Assembly (NCBI GenBank): GCA_904399395.1
Contig: CAJFPJ010000003.1
Span: 1 to 64,000, forward strand
DNA: 64,000 bases
Reading direction: 5' to 3'
Source of the DNA: an uncultured Clostridia bacterium
GTDB lineage: Bacteria; Bacillota; Clostridia; Oscillospirales; Acutalibacteraceae
In this document: piece after piece, positions 33,200-42,974 of the stretch
How positions within the stretch are numbered: the stretch's first letter is position 1
Layout of the letters: every line of letters begins with the position of its first letter
The notes under the pieces: generated by a model
Databases searched by the model: none
The model's input: only the letters and a program-made list of their open reading frames with translations
Told to the model about the DNA's origin: nothing
Made by a program: the position numbers and the translations under genes

Positions 33200-34609
33200 T
33201 CAGGGATGCAGGGAAGGAAGGTAGGTTACAGCTCCTTCCGGCCGGGCCGCTGGAAATACCTCTGCCGGTTCCTGGGGAAGCCCCTCCACCCGGCGGCGTA
33301 TCATATCCAGCGCCATGGACGAAGCCCGTATACGCAGGGACTGCCGGGATTTTACTCTCCCCGGCGGATCCATTCGTTTGACCCAGGTATGTTCTCCATC
33401 ACAGAGAGCAATGAACACCAGCCCTACGGGCTTTTCTGGCGTTCCGCCTCCGGGGCCCGCCACACCGGTGATGCCAACGCCCAAATCCGCTCCGGCAGCC
33501 AGACGGATCCCCTCCGCCATAGCTTTGGCCGTCTCGACGCTCACTGCTCCATAGGTGCAAAGCGTTTCCTCAGGAACGCCCAAAAAACGCGCCTTGGCCT
33601 CGTTGGCATACGTCACCATGCTCAGCCGCAGCACATCCGAAGCCCCGGGGATATCCGTCACACGCTTGGAGAGAAGCCCACCTGTGCAGGATTCCGCAGC
33701 ACCGAAGGTCCAGCCCTTTTTCTGCAACAGAGCTACTGCCGTTTCTTCCAAGCAACTGTCGGATGTGCCGTCTCCGTTGACAGCATAGACCACATCCCCC
33801 AGCCTGCGCTGTATTTCTTCCACCATGGGAGCGCAGAGGGCCTCCGCCTTCTCCGGGGAAGAGGCTCTGGCTGTCACCCGGATAAACATCTCGTTTTCCT
33901 TGGCGTAGGTGGCTGCCGTGGGATTTTCACTCTCCGCCAGATCAGCTATCCGCTCTGCAGCGGCCCCTTCTCCCATACCGAACACCCGCAGCATTCTTGA
34001 AAAGATCACGCCCTCTGAAAGCCGCCTCAAATAAGGAACGCCATACCGCTCCAGCATGGGGGTCAGTTCTGAAGGAGGGCCGGGGAACATCATCACCAGA
34101 GAACCGCCCTCGCTGTAAAAAGCGCAGCCGGGTGCTGTGCCGAAATCGTTGGGGAACACCTCGCAGCCCTCGGGCAGCATGGCCTGCCGGAATTGGCTCT
34201 CACCGCACTCCCGGCCCTTAAAATAGGCCTCGATCCGGCGTTTACTTTCCTCATGAAGAACGAGCTTTCTCCCGGCTGCTGCCGCCACCGTCTCCTTCGT
34301 AAGGTCGTCCCCCGTAGGGCCCAGCCCGCCGGTAGTCACTACCAGATCGCTTCGCAGAAGGGCCGAGCGCACCGCATCCTCAAGTCTGCGTGGGTTGTCC
34401 CCCACCACGGTGGAATACAAAACGCTGATCCCTAAGCTGTTCAGTTCCCTGGCCACCAGGGCGGCGTCCGTATTGACGGTGTGGCCCAGAAGAAGCTCTG
34501 TTCCCACAGCCAAAATTTCCGCTGTCTCCGGCTTCTTTCTCTTTTCCTGCCGGGGAGACTCTGCTTCCCCTTCCACTGTTTTTATTGTATCCATAGAATC
34601 CACATTCAA
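33200..34609 (-). CDS. cinA: CinA-type protein with nicotinamide-nucleotide amidase domain
   Basis: CinA joins an N-terminal MoCF-like pyrophosphatase domain with a C-terminal PncC domain that deamidates NMN in pyridine-nucleotide recycling. The 469-residue protein has AEILAVGTELLLGHTVNTD, TTGGLGPTGDDLTKE, FPGPPSEL in the first half and AESCTGGLLSKRVTDIPGAS near 305 with VGITGVAGPGGGTPEKPVG near 395 in the second half. The start TTG at 34609 has GGAG 9 bases ahead. The first 26 residues are an unusual charged extension. It lies in a run after thiI. Confidence 0.94.
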   Translation of the reverse strand: MNVDSMDTIKTVEGEAESPRQEKRKKPETAEILAVGTELLLGHTVNTDAALVARELNSLGISVLYSTVVGDNPRRLEDAVRSALLRSDLVVTTGGLGPTGDDLTKETVAAAAGRKLVLHEESKRRIEAYFKGRECGESQFRQAMLPEGCEVFPNDFGTAPGCAFYSEGGSLVMMFPGPPSELTPMLERYGVPYLRRLSEGVIFSRMLRVFGMGEGAAAERIADLAESENPTAATYAKENEMFIRVTARASSPEKAEALCAPMVEEIQRRLGDVVYAVNGDGTSDSCLEETAVALLQKKGWTFGAAESCTGGLLSKRVTDIPGASDVLRLSMVTYANEAKARFLGVPEETLCTYGAVSVETAKAMAEGIRLAAGADLGVGITGVAGPGGGTPEKPVGLVFIALCDGEHTWVKRMDPPGRVKSRQSLRIRASSMALDMIRRRVEGLPQEPAEVFPAARPEGAVTYLPSLHP

Positions 34610-34722
34610 AGGTAACAGCTCCTTTCAGGCCGCTTGTGTTTCAACATAAACGGCCACCTCCCGCTCTGGAAGAAATATCCGCAATTCTTCTCTGTCCACC
34701 GCCGCCTGGAACTACGCCGCTT

Positions 34723-35895
34723 TTACGGAGCAATTCGGGTAATGGAAACATTCTCCACACATTCCCGAATAAGGCTCTCCGCATCCAGAACAGCCTCTGC
34801 CTCCAAAACCATAGAAAGCTCCGGCCGGGTTCTTGGGTGGCGGGGTGTAAACACGGTGCAGCAGTCTTCAAAGGGTTGAATGGAAATATCAAAGGTGTCG
34901 ATATCCCGGGCGATTTTTACGATCTCGCTCTTATCCATGCCGATCAGAGGCCGGAAGACGGGCATGGAGGCTGCGGCATCCGTGCACGCAATAGCTTGCA
35001 GCGTCTGGCTGGCCACCTGGCCCAGGCTCTCTCCGGTGATGAGCGCGCCGCATTTCTCCCTGACGGCGATCCGCTCCGCCACCCGCATCATAAATCGGCG
35101 CATGATAATGGTAAAATATTCCTCCGGGCAATTCTGCAGAATGGCCTCCTGCACCTTCGCAAAGGGCACCGTAAACATGAACATGCGGCCTGCATAGGCG
35201 CTCACCTTCTGCAGCAGATCCTTCACCTTCTGCTCCGCCCTTTCACTGGTGTAAGGAGGGCTGGCAAAATGCACCGGGGTCAGCTCCAGCCCCCTTTTCG
35301 CCATGCACCAGGCGGCTACGGGGCTGTCGATGCCGCCGGAGATCAGTATAGCGGCCTTCCCCCCTGTTCCCACCGGGATTCCTCCTGCACCGGGGATGGG
35401 CTGGCCGTGAATATATGCGCCGAAATCTCGAATCTCCACCCGAACGATTATATCCGGTTCGTGGACGTTCACCCGCAAATGAGGAAATTCCTCCAGCAGC
35501 TTTGCCCCCACCTCCGCGGAAATTTCCGGCGAGGTGTAGGGAAACGCCTTATCGGAACGCTTGGCCTCCACCTTGAAGGTGTGGCAGCGGTTCAGCTGCT
35601 CCCGCAGATATTCACAGGCCCCGGGCAGAATGGCATCCATGGATTTTTCCGTAACGCCTGCCCTGGAAAAGGCCACGATTCCGAATATTTTACGAATCTT
35701 TTCCGCTGCAGCCTCCATATCGGCAGCATCGTCCTTCGGTTCTACATATACGGTGGATTGGGCTGTGCGCACCGAAAAATTCCCCACCGGCGCCAGCCTT
35801 CGCTTGATGTTCTTTAAAAGTACAGCCTCAAAGGTGTTTCGGTTCAATCCCTTTAAAACGATTTCGCCCAGTTTAATCAGAATAATTTCCTTCAT
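34723..35895 (-). CDS. thiI: tRNA 4-thiouridine synthase ThiI
   Basis: ThiI transfers sulfur to U8 of tRNA using ATP. The 390-residue protein begins MKEIILIKLGEIVLKGLNR, has the THUMP domain (around 60-165) and the PP-loop ISGGIDSPVAAW near 183. It lacks the C-terminal rhodanese domain of enterobacterial ThiI, as usual in Firmicutes, so the adjacent cysteine desulfurase gene is likely its sulfur donor. CC-x-x-F near the C terminus (EDCCTVFTPRHP) is typical of the family. It follows the desulfurase by 59 bases. Confidence 0.95.
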   Translation of the reverse strand: MKEIILIKLGEIVLKGLNRNTFEAVLLKNIKRRLAPVGNFSVRTAQSTVYVEPKDDAADMEAAAEKIRKIFGIVAFSRAGVTEKSMDAILPGACEYLREQLNRCHTFKVEAKRSDKAFPYTSPEISAEVGAKLLEEFPHLRVNVHEPDIIVRVEIRDFGAYIHGQPIPGAGGIPVGTGGKAAILISGGIDSPVAAWCMAKRGLELTPVHFASPPYTSERAEQKVKDLLQKVSAYAGRMFMFTVPFAKVQEAILQNCPEEYFTIIMRRFMMRVAERIAVREKCGALITGESLGQVASQTLQAIACTDAAASMPVFRPLIGMDKSEIVKIARDIDTFDISIQPFEDCCTVFTPRHPRTRPELSMVLEAEAVLDAESLIRECVENVSITRIAP

Positions 35896-35954
35896 ACGCC
35901 CATTCCTTTATACTATTAGTAGTAAATTATAAATTTATAACGCACTAATGTTGT

Positions 35955-37172
35955 TCAACTCAGTTTCCGCAGGCGGGAAACCCCTTTTCTCGCTAAAATA
36001 GAAAGGCCCTCCTCAAGAGCGGAGGTAAAAGCCTCCACGTCCTCCTCGGTATTCATACGGGAAAAGCTCACCCGCAGAGAGGAAGTAATCTCCTCCTTTG
36101 GCAGCCCCATAGCAGCCAGCACATGACTTTCCTTTCCTTTGGCGCAAGCGGAGCCCGTGGAGACAAACACGCCCTTTTCCGCCAGAAAATGCAGCATAGT
36201 CTCTGCCCGAACGGCGCCTGCCGAAAGGTTCACAATATATGGGAGCCCTTTTTCAAGGGAGTGGATCTTCACCTCCGGCATAGTGGCCAGCTTCTTCCTT
36301 AGAAGAACGTTCAGCCCGCGGATGCGTTCTTCCTCTTCCCTGAGGTTTGGAAGGGCCTTCACGGCCGCCCCAAAAGCGGCAATCAAAGGCATGGGCTCCG
36401 TTCCGGGCCGGATATTCTGCTCCTGCCCTCCGCCGAAAACACGAGGGGCTAGATGCACACCCTTGCGGATATAAAGCGCGCCGATTCCCTTGGGGCCGTG
36501 AATTTTGTGGCCGCTCACGGTCATCAGATCCACCCCCGCCTGGTTGGGACGCAGAGGCAGCTTTCCAAACGCCTGGACAGCGTCCACATGGAAGAGAGCC
36601 GGCGCCCCCTTTTCCCGGATCGCCCGGGCTGCCGCTTCCAGAGGCAAAATAGAACCCACCTCGTTATTCACAGCCATCATGCTCACCAGGATGGTATCCT
36701 CCCGCACCGCCTCATACACCTGCTCCGGTGTTATCCAGCCGAAGCGATTCGGCATGAGATAGGTTACGGAAAAGCCTTCCTTCTCCAGCTGCTTCATGGC
36801 GTTAAGCACAGCGGGGTGCTCGATCGCCGTGGTCACAATATGCTTTCCCCGGCGGATCCTGTTGTAGGCCGCTCCAAAAATTGCCAGATTATCTGCTTCC
36901 GTTCCCCCGGAGGTAAAGACAATCTCCTCCGGCCGGCAGGAAAGAGCTCCGGCCACTGCTTCACGGCTTTTTTTCAACTCCTGTTCCGCCAAAAAACCCA
37001 TGGTATGGAGCGAGGAGGGATTTCCCCAGTTTTCCTCCATAGATCGGGCGGCTGCTTCCACCGCCTCCCGGCAGGGCCGCGTAGTAGCTGAATTATCCAG
37101 ATACGCCCGGATCTCCGGTTCTCCCCGCTTTTGGGGAGAAAGCTCCCTTTTCTTATCAAAACCTTGCTGCAT
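35955..37172 (-). CDS. cysteine desulfurase (NifS/IscS family)
   Basis: This PLP enzyme takes sulfur from cysteine and passes it as persulfide. The 405-residue protein has YLDNSATTRPCREAV, FTSGGTEADNLAI near 95, IEHPAVLNAM, the PLP lysine in SGHKIHGPKGIGALY near 235, GGGQEQNIRPGTE near 265 and the active-site loop STGSACAKGKESHVL near 355. The loop Cys and the NifZ/IscS-type length suit donation to ThiI, whose gene follows directly. Start at 37172 has AAAGGAG; the first 20 residues are an unusual Gln/Lys-rich extension. Confidence 0.93.
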   Translation of the reverse strand: MQQGFDKKRELSPQKRGEPEIRAYLDNSATTRPCREAVEAAARSMEENWGNPSSLHTMGFLAEQELKKSREAVAGALSCRPEEIVFTSGGTEADNLAIFGAAYNRIRRGKHIVTTAIEHPAVLNAMKQLEKEGFSVTYLMPNRFGWITPEQVYEAVREDTILVSMMAVNNEVGSILPLEAAARAIREKGAPALFHVDAVQAFGKLPLRPNQAGVDLMTVSGHKIHGPKGIGALYIRKGVHLAPRVFGGGQEQNIRPGTEPMPLIAAFGAAVKALPNLREEEERIRGLNVLLRKKLATMPEVKIHSLEKGLPYIVNLSAGAVRAETMLHFLAEKGVFVSTGSACAKGKESHVLAAMGLPKEEITSSLRVSFSRMNTEEDVEAFTSALEEGLSILARKGVSRLRKLS

Positions 37173-37489
37173 ATCCTTCTCTTCTCCTTTACAGTTCCCT
37201 TCAGCGCGGAAATCCCGCCTGGGGGAACACACGCTTTCATGGCACATTATACAACAAACAGACCCGTTAAGCAAACCTCTTTCCCACCATGTTCTCCCCA
37301 CCACAGGCGAATTTTCCTCTGGGTTTCTACCTCTTGCCACAAAGAAGCTTCAATGATAGAATGAGGAAAAGAAACCCGGATTTTCATCTCATCCGGCGTA
37401 TGAACCCCTACCTTTCAGGGGTACATTACACTATAGAGGCACAATTACAGTACGCTGCGTGAGTGTATGCTGAGACTGGAGGTCTTTTT
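37173..37489. other. divergent control region
   Basis: It lies between the minus-strand desulfurase operon and the plus-strand aldehyde dehydrogenase. The only clear structure is the dyad at 37404-37422. No protein gene is seen. Confidence 0.5.
37404..37422 (+). promoter_or_regulatory. operator-like dyad before aldehyde dehydrogenase
   Basis: ACCCCT-ACCTTTC-AGGGGT lies about 70 bases before the aldehyde dehydrogenase start, with TACACT (37427-37432) just downstream as a possible -10. The size and position recall MerR-family operators inside long-spacer promoters, but no regulator gene is adjacent. Confidence 0.35.
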
Positions 37490-38857
37490 ATGGATATCCC
37501 CGCCCTGGTTTCCCGCCAGAGGGAATACTTCCTAGGCGGCGCCACTCTGGAACCATCGGAAAGAAAGGAATCGCTCCTGCGCCTGCAGAAAGCTATTCTT
37601 GCCCGGGAAAAGGAGATCGCAGAAGCTCTTCACGCCGATCTGCGCAAATCCCCCTTTGAAAGCTACATGAGTGAAACCGGCATGGTGCTGGATGAACTCC
37701 GCTATATTGCAAAGCATCTGGAAAAATGGGCAAAGCCCAAACGGGTGCCTACTCCTCTTTCCCAATTTCCCAGCCGAAGCTTTATCTGCAAGGAGCCCTA
37801 CGGCGTGACGCTGGTCATGTCCCCCTGGAACTATCCCTTTCTATTAAGCCTGGATCCTCTCATCGGATCCATTGCCGCGGGGAATTGCGTCATTCTGAAG
37901 TCCTCCGCCTATGCGCCCCATACCAGCCATCTGCTGGCAGATCTCATTTCCTCCGTTTTTTCCCCGGCTCATGTAGCTGTGGTGGAAGGCGGGCGGGAGG
38001 AAAACTCCAGCCTTTTGGAGCAGCGCTTCGATTTCATCTTTTTCACCGGCAGCGTCTCCGTAGGGAAGCTGGTGATGGAAAAGGCTGCCCAAAACCTGAC
38101 TCCCGTGGTTCTGGAGCTGGGGGGCAAAAGCCCCTGCATCATCGACGAAACGGCGAATCTGCCTATGGCGGCCCGGCGGCTGGTGTTCGGCAAGCTTCTG
38201 AACGCCGGCCAGACCTGCGTGGCCCCGGATTACGTGCTTGTAAAGCGGGAGCGAAAAGAGGACCTTATAAGCCTTCTGAAAAGCAATATACAGGATGCCC
38301 TGGGGCAGAATCCCGGGAAAAATCCCGAATTTCCGAAAATTATCAACCAAAAGCATTTTCAGAGGCTTTGCGCTATCCTGGAGGGGGAAACCATCCTTCT
38401 GGGCGGAGAAACCGATGAAGCGGCGCTGACCATAGCTCCTACCGTGACGGAGGCTTCGGCGGAAAGCCCCTCCATGCAGGAGGAGATCTTCGGGCCTATT
38501 CTTCCCATTCTTACCTATGACAAGCCCGATGACGCCATCCGCTTCATCCGGGAGCGGGAAAAGCCTCTGGCTCTCTATCTGTTTACCGAAAGCAAGGCCT
38601 TTGAGAAGCGTATCCTGCAAGAGGTTTCCTTCGGCGGGGGCTGCATCAACGATACCATCATCCATCTGGCCACCCATCATATGCCCTTCGGCGGCGTGGG
38701 GCACAGCGGTATGGGCTCCTATCACGGCAAAAAGAGCTTCGACGCCTTCACCCATGAAAAAAGCATCGTGAAAAAATCCTCCTCCGTGGATCTGCCCGTC
38801 CGCTACCATCCGTATACGGAAAAAAAGCTGAAAATGCTGAAAAAGTTCCTGAAGTGA
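37490..38857 (+). CDS. aldehyde dehydrogenase (class 3/fatty aldehyde type)
   Basis: The 455-residue enzyme oxidises an aldehyde with NAD(P). It lacks the longer N terminus of class 1/2 enzymes and resembles the short class 3 family (ALDH3/AldB-like). Motifs are MSPWNYPFLLSLDPLIGS near 110, FTGSVSVGKLVMEKA near 185 for cofactor, ELGGKSPCIID with Glu near 209 and NAGQTCVAPDY with catalytic Cys near 243. GGAGG precedes ATG at 37490. It is a single gene with its own terminator and a possible MerR-like site upstream, which suggests induction by reactive aldehydes. Confidence 0.9.
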   Translation: MDIPALVSRQREYFLGGATLEPSERKESLLRLQKAILAREKEIAEALHADLRKSPFESYMSETGMVLDELRYIAKHLEKWAKPKRVPTPLSQFPSRSFICKEPYGVTLVMSPWNYPFLLSLDPLIGSIAAGNCVILKSSAYAPHTSHLLADLISSVFSPAHVAVVEGGREENSSLLEQRFDFIFFTGSVSVGKLVMEKAAQNLTPVVLELGGKSPCIIDETANLPMAARRLVFGKLLNAGQTCVAPDYVLVKRERKEDLISLLKSNIQDALGQNPGKNPEFPKIINQKHFQRLCAILEGETILLGGETDEAALTIAPTVTEASAESPSMQEEIFGPILPILTYDKPDDAIRFIREREKPLALYLFTESKAFEKRILQEVSFGGGCINDTIIHLATHHMPFGGVGHSGMGSYHGKKSFDAFTHEKSIVKKSSSVDLPVRYHPYTEKKLKMLKKFLK

Positions 38858-38921
38858 TCAGAAGAGGAGAAAACCGGCGGAAAAGCCTTTCCACACCGGC
38901 AGAAAGATGATACAAAGGCAG

Positions 38922-38958
38922 GGAGCCGGACGCTCTTGAACAGCGTCCGGCTCCTTTT
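38922..38958 (+). terminator. terminator after aldehyde dehydrogenase
   Basis: GGAGCCGGACGCT/AGCGTCCGGCTCC, 13-bp perfect stem, 7-base loop, followed by TTTTGT on the plus strand. Confidence 0.85.
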
Positions 38959-38998
38959 GTGCTTTCTCTTTTTCGCTTATTTACGTTCCCCCGCCGCC

Positions 38999-40201
38999 TT
39001 ATGAAAAATGCAGGTCGGATTCGCTCACATAATAGAGGCGTTCCGGCCTTTCATCGGTGGAAGGATCCTCGTATCCCATCCGTATCCATACGTTGCCGCC
39101 CGTATCCCTGGATACATCTTTAATCTGATAGAGCTCGTCGTCCGCAGAGAAGGAGCCCTCCCGGATATCTCCGGTCTTCACATCCACAAGATAAAGGGTG
39201 TTGCCCTCGTCATACGAACGATACAGCAGCTTGGTTTCTGGCACCTGGGCCGTTTCATACGCCATCCTGGCCGAATCGTCTTCCAGAAGCCTTTCCACGC
39301 CCTTATCCGTGACTCGCCCCAGGAAAGAGGTAAAGCTGGCGTTCTGGTAATACAGAAATCCGCTGGAATATATGAAATTCATCGCAAATTGGTTCTGTCC
39401 CTCTTCATCGGTTACGCCGGAAATATACCTGGAACCCAGAAACTTCATATCCCTGTCGTAAACATCCACACGCAGGTGCGCGGGCTCCTTACTCCTTCCC
39501 ATGTCCGTTTCCAGCATCAAAAGAGAGATCGTATTCTCATCCGCCCACAGGCTTCTCAACATCTCCCTTTCATCGCTGGCAGCGTCCCAGGAAAGACGCA
39601 TAAGGGTCTTCATCTCTTTTTCGGAGATATTATATTCCTGTATACAGGCTCCGTTTTCTACGGGTTTTGCAAAGAACAGGCTCTCTCCCACACCGGCCAT
39701 GGATTGAAAGTAACTCCCGTCCACCTCGGAATATACCTCCGACATGGTGTGGTTCTCCAGATCCAAATCCAAAAGCTTCACGACGCTTTCCTCTTCCGTA
39801 TAGATCACCTCAAAAAAGAACAGATGGTTCTGAAGAAGGACGCCCTTCGACTGCATATAGTGATTCTGGACGGCGCCTATTTTTATATGTTCCCCGCTGG
39901 AAACCGTATACAGATAATACTCTATGTCGATTACGCCCCCCGAAATGTCAAGACCTATACGGTCGTCCACTCTCTTTGTATACACAAATCCGCCCTCCGT
40001 TGGGTAAACCGACCCAGACTGCTCCAGTTCCCCTATCTTTTCATTCTGAGCGTTATAGATGGGAACGGGAGCGTAGGGGTACTCTGCGGCAGCAGCCGCT
40101 CCTTCCCCGCCTGCCTGCGGGGAAGCTTCTTCCGGCCCCACGCAGGCCCCCAGGCCCAGAGCCACCGTCAAAACCAACAGGAAAGCCAATATTCTTTTCA
40201 T
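38999..40201 (-). CDS. paralogous surface lipoprotein, copy 3
   Basis: The 400-residue lipoprotein has the signal MKRILAFLLVLTVALGLGAC with lipobox LGAC. The mature part is beta-rich, with repeated hydrophobic/acidic strands that suggest a WD40- or beta-propeller-like fold (for example VFSEV/YSEVDGSYFQSM, KPVENGACIQEYN, VDVKTGDIREGSF). It shares IYNAQNEKIGELEQSG and the ending ERLYYVSESDLHFS with two neighbours. Ribosome site GGAGG. It is the third and last copy in a minus-strand series behind a secreted peptidase gene. Function is unknown; ligand binding or sensing at the cell surface is inference. Confidence 0.7.
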   Translation of the reverse strand: MKRILAFLLVLTVALGLGACVGPEEASPQAGGEGAAAAAEYPYAPVPIYNAQNEKIGELEQSGSVYPTEGGFVYTKRVDDRIGLDISGGVIDIEYYLYTVSSGEHIKIGAVQNHYMQSKGVLLQNHLFFFEVIYTEEESVVKLLDLDLENHTMSEVYSEVDGSYFQSMAGVGESLFFAKPVENGACIQEYNISEKEMKTLMRLSWDAASDEREMLRSLWADENTISLLMLETDMGRSKEPAHLRVDVYDRDMKFLGSRYISGVTDEEGQNQFAMNFIYSSGFLYYQNASFTSFLGRVTDKGVERLLEDDSARMAYETAQVPETKLLYRSYDEGNTLYLVDVKTGDIREGSFSADDELYQIKDVSRDTGGNVWIRMGYEDPSTDERPERLYYVSESDLHFS

Positions 40202-40363
40202 TTTCTCCCCTCCGATCTGTAAGCACGCCGGTATATCCGTGTAGGACGGCGCGCCGCAATATTTTTCCAAATCAACGCTCTGCAAAAACGCTCCGAGATA
40301 TTTGCTCTTATTTCCCGCTGCGCCGCCTATGCCATGTTTTCTTTTCCTCTCTCGGTGCAGCGA

Positions 40364-41569
40364 TCATTCTGAAAATTTCAAATCGGATTCACTCACATAA
40401 TAAAGGCGCTCCCGCTTCTCATCGGTGAGGGGATCCCTGCTCCCCATGCGTATCCATACGTTGCCGCCTGTGTCCCGGTATACGCCGTGGATCGTATAGC
40501 TTTCGTCATCCGCAGAGAAGGAGCCCTCCCGCATATCGCCTGTCTTCATATCCATACGATACAAGGCGTTGCCCTCATCCAGGCTGTATAACAGCTTGGT
40601 TCCCGGGACTGAAGCTGTTTCCCGGGCCATTCTGAGCGAATTATCGGGAAACATGAGCATAATCAGGCTTCTATCTCCAACCTTCCCAAAAAATTGAGTG
40701 GAGCTGTTGTTTTGATAATACAAAAGGCTGTCGGAATACAGAAAGCTGGTGACGGTTTTGAGCCGTTCATCATCTTCGTCGGAAACATCAGAAATATCCC
40801 TGGATTCCAGCAGCTTCATGTCCTTGTCGTAGACATCCACCCGCAGATGCGCGAAGGGCTCTATGATCGCCCCGTCCTCCTCGGTCTTTATTTCTTCCGC
40901 TTCCAGCATCAAAACAGAGAGCGTGTCCCCGTCTGCATAGAGGTACTTTACCATCTCGCCCACGTTCTTCGCACTGTCAAAGGAAAAGCTTTTGAGGGTC
41001 TTCATTTTCTTCGAGGAGGGATCATATTCCTGTATGCAGCTCCCATTTTCCATAGGTTTTGCAATTAAAATTCTGTCTCCCATGGCAACCATGGGGTTAT
41101 AGTAATCCCCGCCTTCCTCTGCATACACATCCGACATGGTGTGATTTTCCAAATCCAGATCCATCAGCCGCAGAACGTTCCCGTCGTCCGTGGCAGTCAC
41201 TACAAAAAAGAAGAGATGGTTCTGAAGAAGAACGCTCTGATCGGATTGTATAAACCAATCCTGAACAGAACCTATTTTTACACTTTCCCCGGTGGAGGCC
41301 GTATACTGGTAATATTCCATCGCTTCCCGGTCTCCGGCCCTTTTTGTATACACAAGCCCGCCTTCCGTTGGGAAAATCTTCCCAGACTGCTCCAGCTCCC
41401 CGATTTTCTCATTCTGTGCGTTATAGATGGGGACAGCCGCATAGGGGTATACAGGGGAGAAGACCTCTCCTCCCTTGTTTGCCTGCGAAGAAATCTCTTC
41501 CGGCCCGGCGCAGGCCCCCAGGCTAAGGACAATTGCCAAAACCAGTAGAAGAGCCGGTATCTTTTTCAT
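40364..41569 (-). CDS. paralogous surface lipoprotein, copy 2
   Basis: This 401-residue lipoprotein has the signal MKKIPALLLVLAIVLSLGAC and mature start CAGPEE, almost the same as copy 3 (CVGPEE). It is closest to copy 3, for example both have ISSQAN/ASPQAG then YPYAxVPIYNAQNEKIGELEQSG and RERLYYVSESDL endings, which suggests recent duplication. Strand-like blocks throughout imply a repeated beta fold. GGAGG precedes ATG; the 162-base gaps between copies have no terminator, so the series may be one transcript. Confidence 0.7.
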   Translation of the reverse strand: MKKIPALLLVLAIVLSLGACAGPEEISSQANKGGEVFSPVYPYAAVPIYNAQNEKIGELEQSGKIFPTEGGLVYTKRAGDREAMEYYQYTASTGESVKIGSVQDWFIQSDQSVLLQNHLFFFVVTATDDGNVLRLMDLDLENHTMSDVYAEEGGDYYNPMVAMGDRILIAKPMENGSCIQEYDPSSKKMKTLKSFSFDSAKNVGEMVKYLYADGDTLSVLMLEAEEIKTEEDGAIIEPFAHLRVDVYDKDMKLLESRDISDVSDEDDERLKTVTSFLYSDSLLYYQNNSSTQFFGKVGDRSLIMLMFPDNSLRMARETASVPGTKLLYSLDEGNALYRMDMKTGDMREGSFSADDESYTIHGVYRDTGGNVWIRMGSRDPLTDEKRERLYYVSESDLKFSE

Positions 41570-41733
41570 CTTTTTTCCCTCCGATCTATAGGGCGCCTGT
41601 ACCTGCGCTTTATGCCGGGCCCAGGCGTACAGCCCCCCTGCAGTATGGAACCGGGCCGGCTGCCTGCAAAAATCTGAAGGCTTTAAGCCCCGGTACGCCG
41701 CGCTTTCCGTTTTCTCTCCGGCGCGAAACGGCT

Positions 41734-42927
41734 TTATGAAAAATGCAGGTCGGATTCGCTCACATAGTAGAGGCGGGGTTCCAGCTCTGCGCCAGTATCC
41801 GGATGCCGGTATCCCATAAGCATTATCACATTGCCGGTTGCGTCCCTGTACATATTATAAAACTGGTAACGTTTATCGTCGGCAAAGAAGGAACCCTTTC
41901 GAATATCCCCGGTCTTCATATCCACAAGATACAGAGCGTTGCTCTCGTCATACAAGCGGCACAACAGCTTAGTTTCCGGAACCTGAGCCGTCTCATATGC
42001 CATTACGCACAGACTGTCTACATCCATACATTTTTCCAAACCTGTATCCGCGACTCTTCCTAAAAACCTCGTCATGCTGAAGTTTTCATAATACAGAAGG
42101 CCGTCGGAAAAGACAAAATTGGATACACCCTGGCGCAGCTCGTTAGGATCCGTTGAAATATCAGAAATATCTGCGGAATTCAAAAGATTCATAGCGGTAT
42201 CATAAACATTCACCTGAAGCCGTACGGAATTCTCATCCTTTATAACAGGCATCAAAAGGGAGATCGTATCCTTGTCTGCACAGATGTGCCTAACCGCTTC
42301 GCCTACGCCTCTTGCATCATCAAACGGAATTCTTTTGAGATCCTTCATTTCATTTGTCAGGACATTATATTCCTGTATGCAAGTCTCGTTGGTCAGCGCC
42401 CTTGCTATCAGCAGTTTATCCCCTGAACCAATCATTGTATTATAAGGGAATCCCCCCTCTTCGGAAAACACCTCAGAAAGAATATGATTTTCCAAATCCA
42501 GATCCAACAGCTTCAAAATCTGTGTTTCCCCGCCCCCGGTCATTACAAAGATGAACAAATGATTGTGAAGGAAAACAGCTTCGTTCGGCTGCATAGCCCA
42601 ATTCTCAACAGAACCCAGTTTCACGCTTTCCTGATTAGAGACTGTATACTGGTAATACTCCATCGCGCTTCCGCTGTGAACCGTATACACAAAACCGCCG
42701 TTTGTCGGCATGACCGTTCCAAAAAGATTGATTTCCCCGATCTTTTCATTTTGGGCGTTATAGATGGGAAGAAGCTCGTTGAGTTCCTCTCCGTCCGCCG
42801 TCCCAATGCCTGCGGCTCCAGTGGCGGTTCTGTCCGTCTGTGAATATAAGGGTTCCCGAGCGTCCCCGCAGGCTGTAAGGCATATTGTTATGAGGAAAAT
42901 CAGCAGGAATGCCAGTGCTTTTTTCAT
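41734..42927 (-). CDS. paralogous surface lipoprotein, copy 1
   Basis: The 397-residue lipoprotein has the signal MKKALAFLLIFLITICLTAC and is the most diverged of three copies, though it shares IYNAQNEKIGEINLFG, LLDLDLENHILSEVFSEEGG, LVDMKTGDIRKGSF and RLYYVSESDLHFS with them. The pattern of short beta blocks suggests a propeller-like extracellular domain. It starts 47 bases after the stop of the secreted C39-type peptidase gene, which supports a shared job at the cell surface. No enzyme motif was seen. Confidence 0.7.
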   Translation of the reverse strand: MKKALAFLLIFLITICLTACGDAREPLYSQTDRTATGAAGIGTADGEELNELLPIYNAQNEKIGEINLFGTVMPTNGGFVYTVHSGSAMEYYQYTVSNQESVKLGSVENWAMQPNEAVFLHNHLFIFVMTGGGETQILKLLDLDLENHILSEVFSEEGGFPYNTMIGSGDKLLIARALTNETCIQEYNVLTNEMKDLKRIPFDDARGVGEAVRHICADKDTISLLMPVIKDENSVRLQVNVYDTAMNLLNSADISDISTDPNELRQGVSNFVFSDGLLYYENFSMTRFLGRVADTGLEKCMDVDSLCVMAYETAQVPETKLLCRLYDESNALYLVDMKTGDIRKGSFFADDKRYQFYNMYRDATGNVIMLMGYRHPDTGAELEPRLYYVSESDLHFS

Positions 42928-42974
42928 TTTTTCCCTCCAAATCCTAAAGCACCTATTTAAAAACAGGTATCAAA

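Noticed and set aside
32774..34000. 408-codon plus-strand frame opposite cinA and sortase genes
   Set aside because: Antisense shadow of CinA; no motif or ribosome site.
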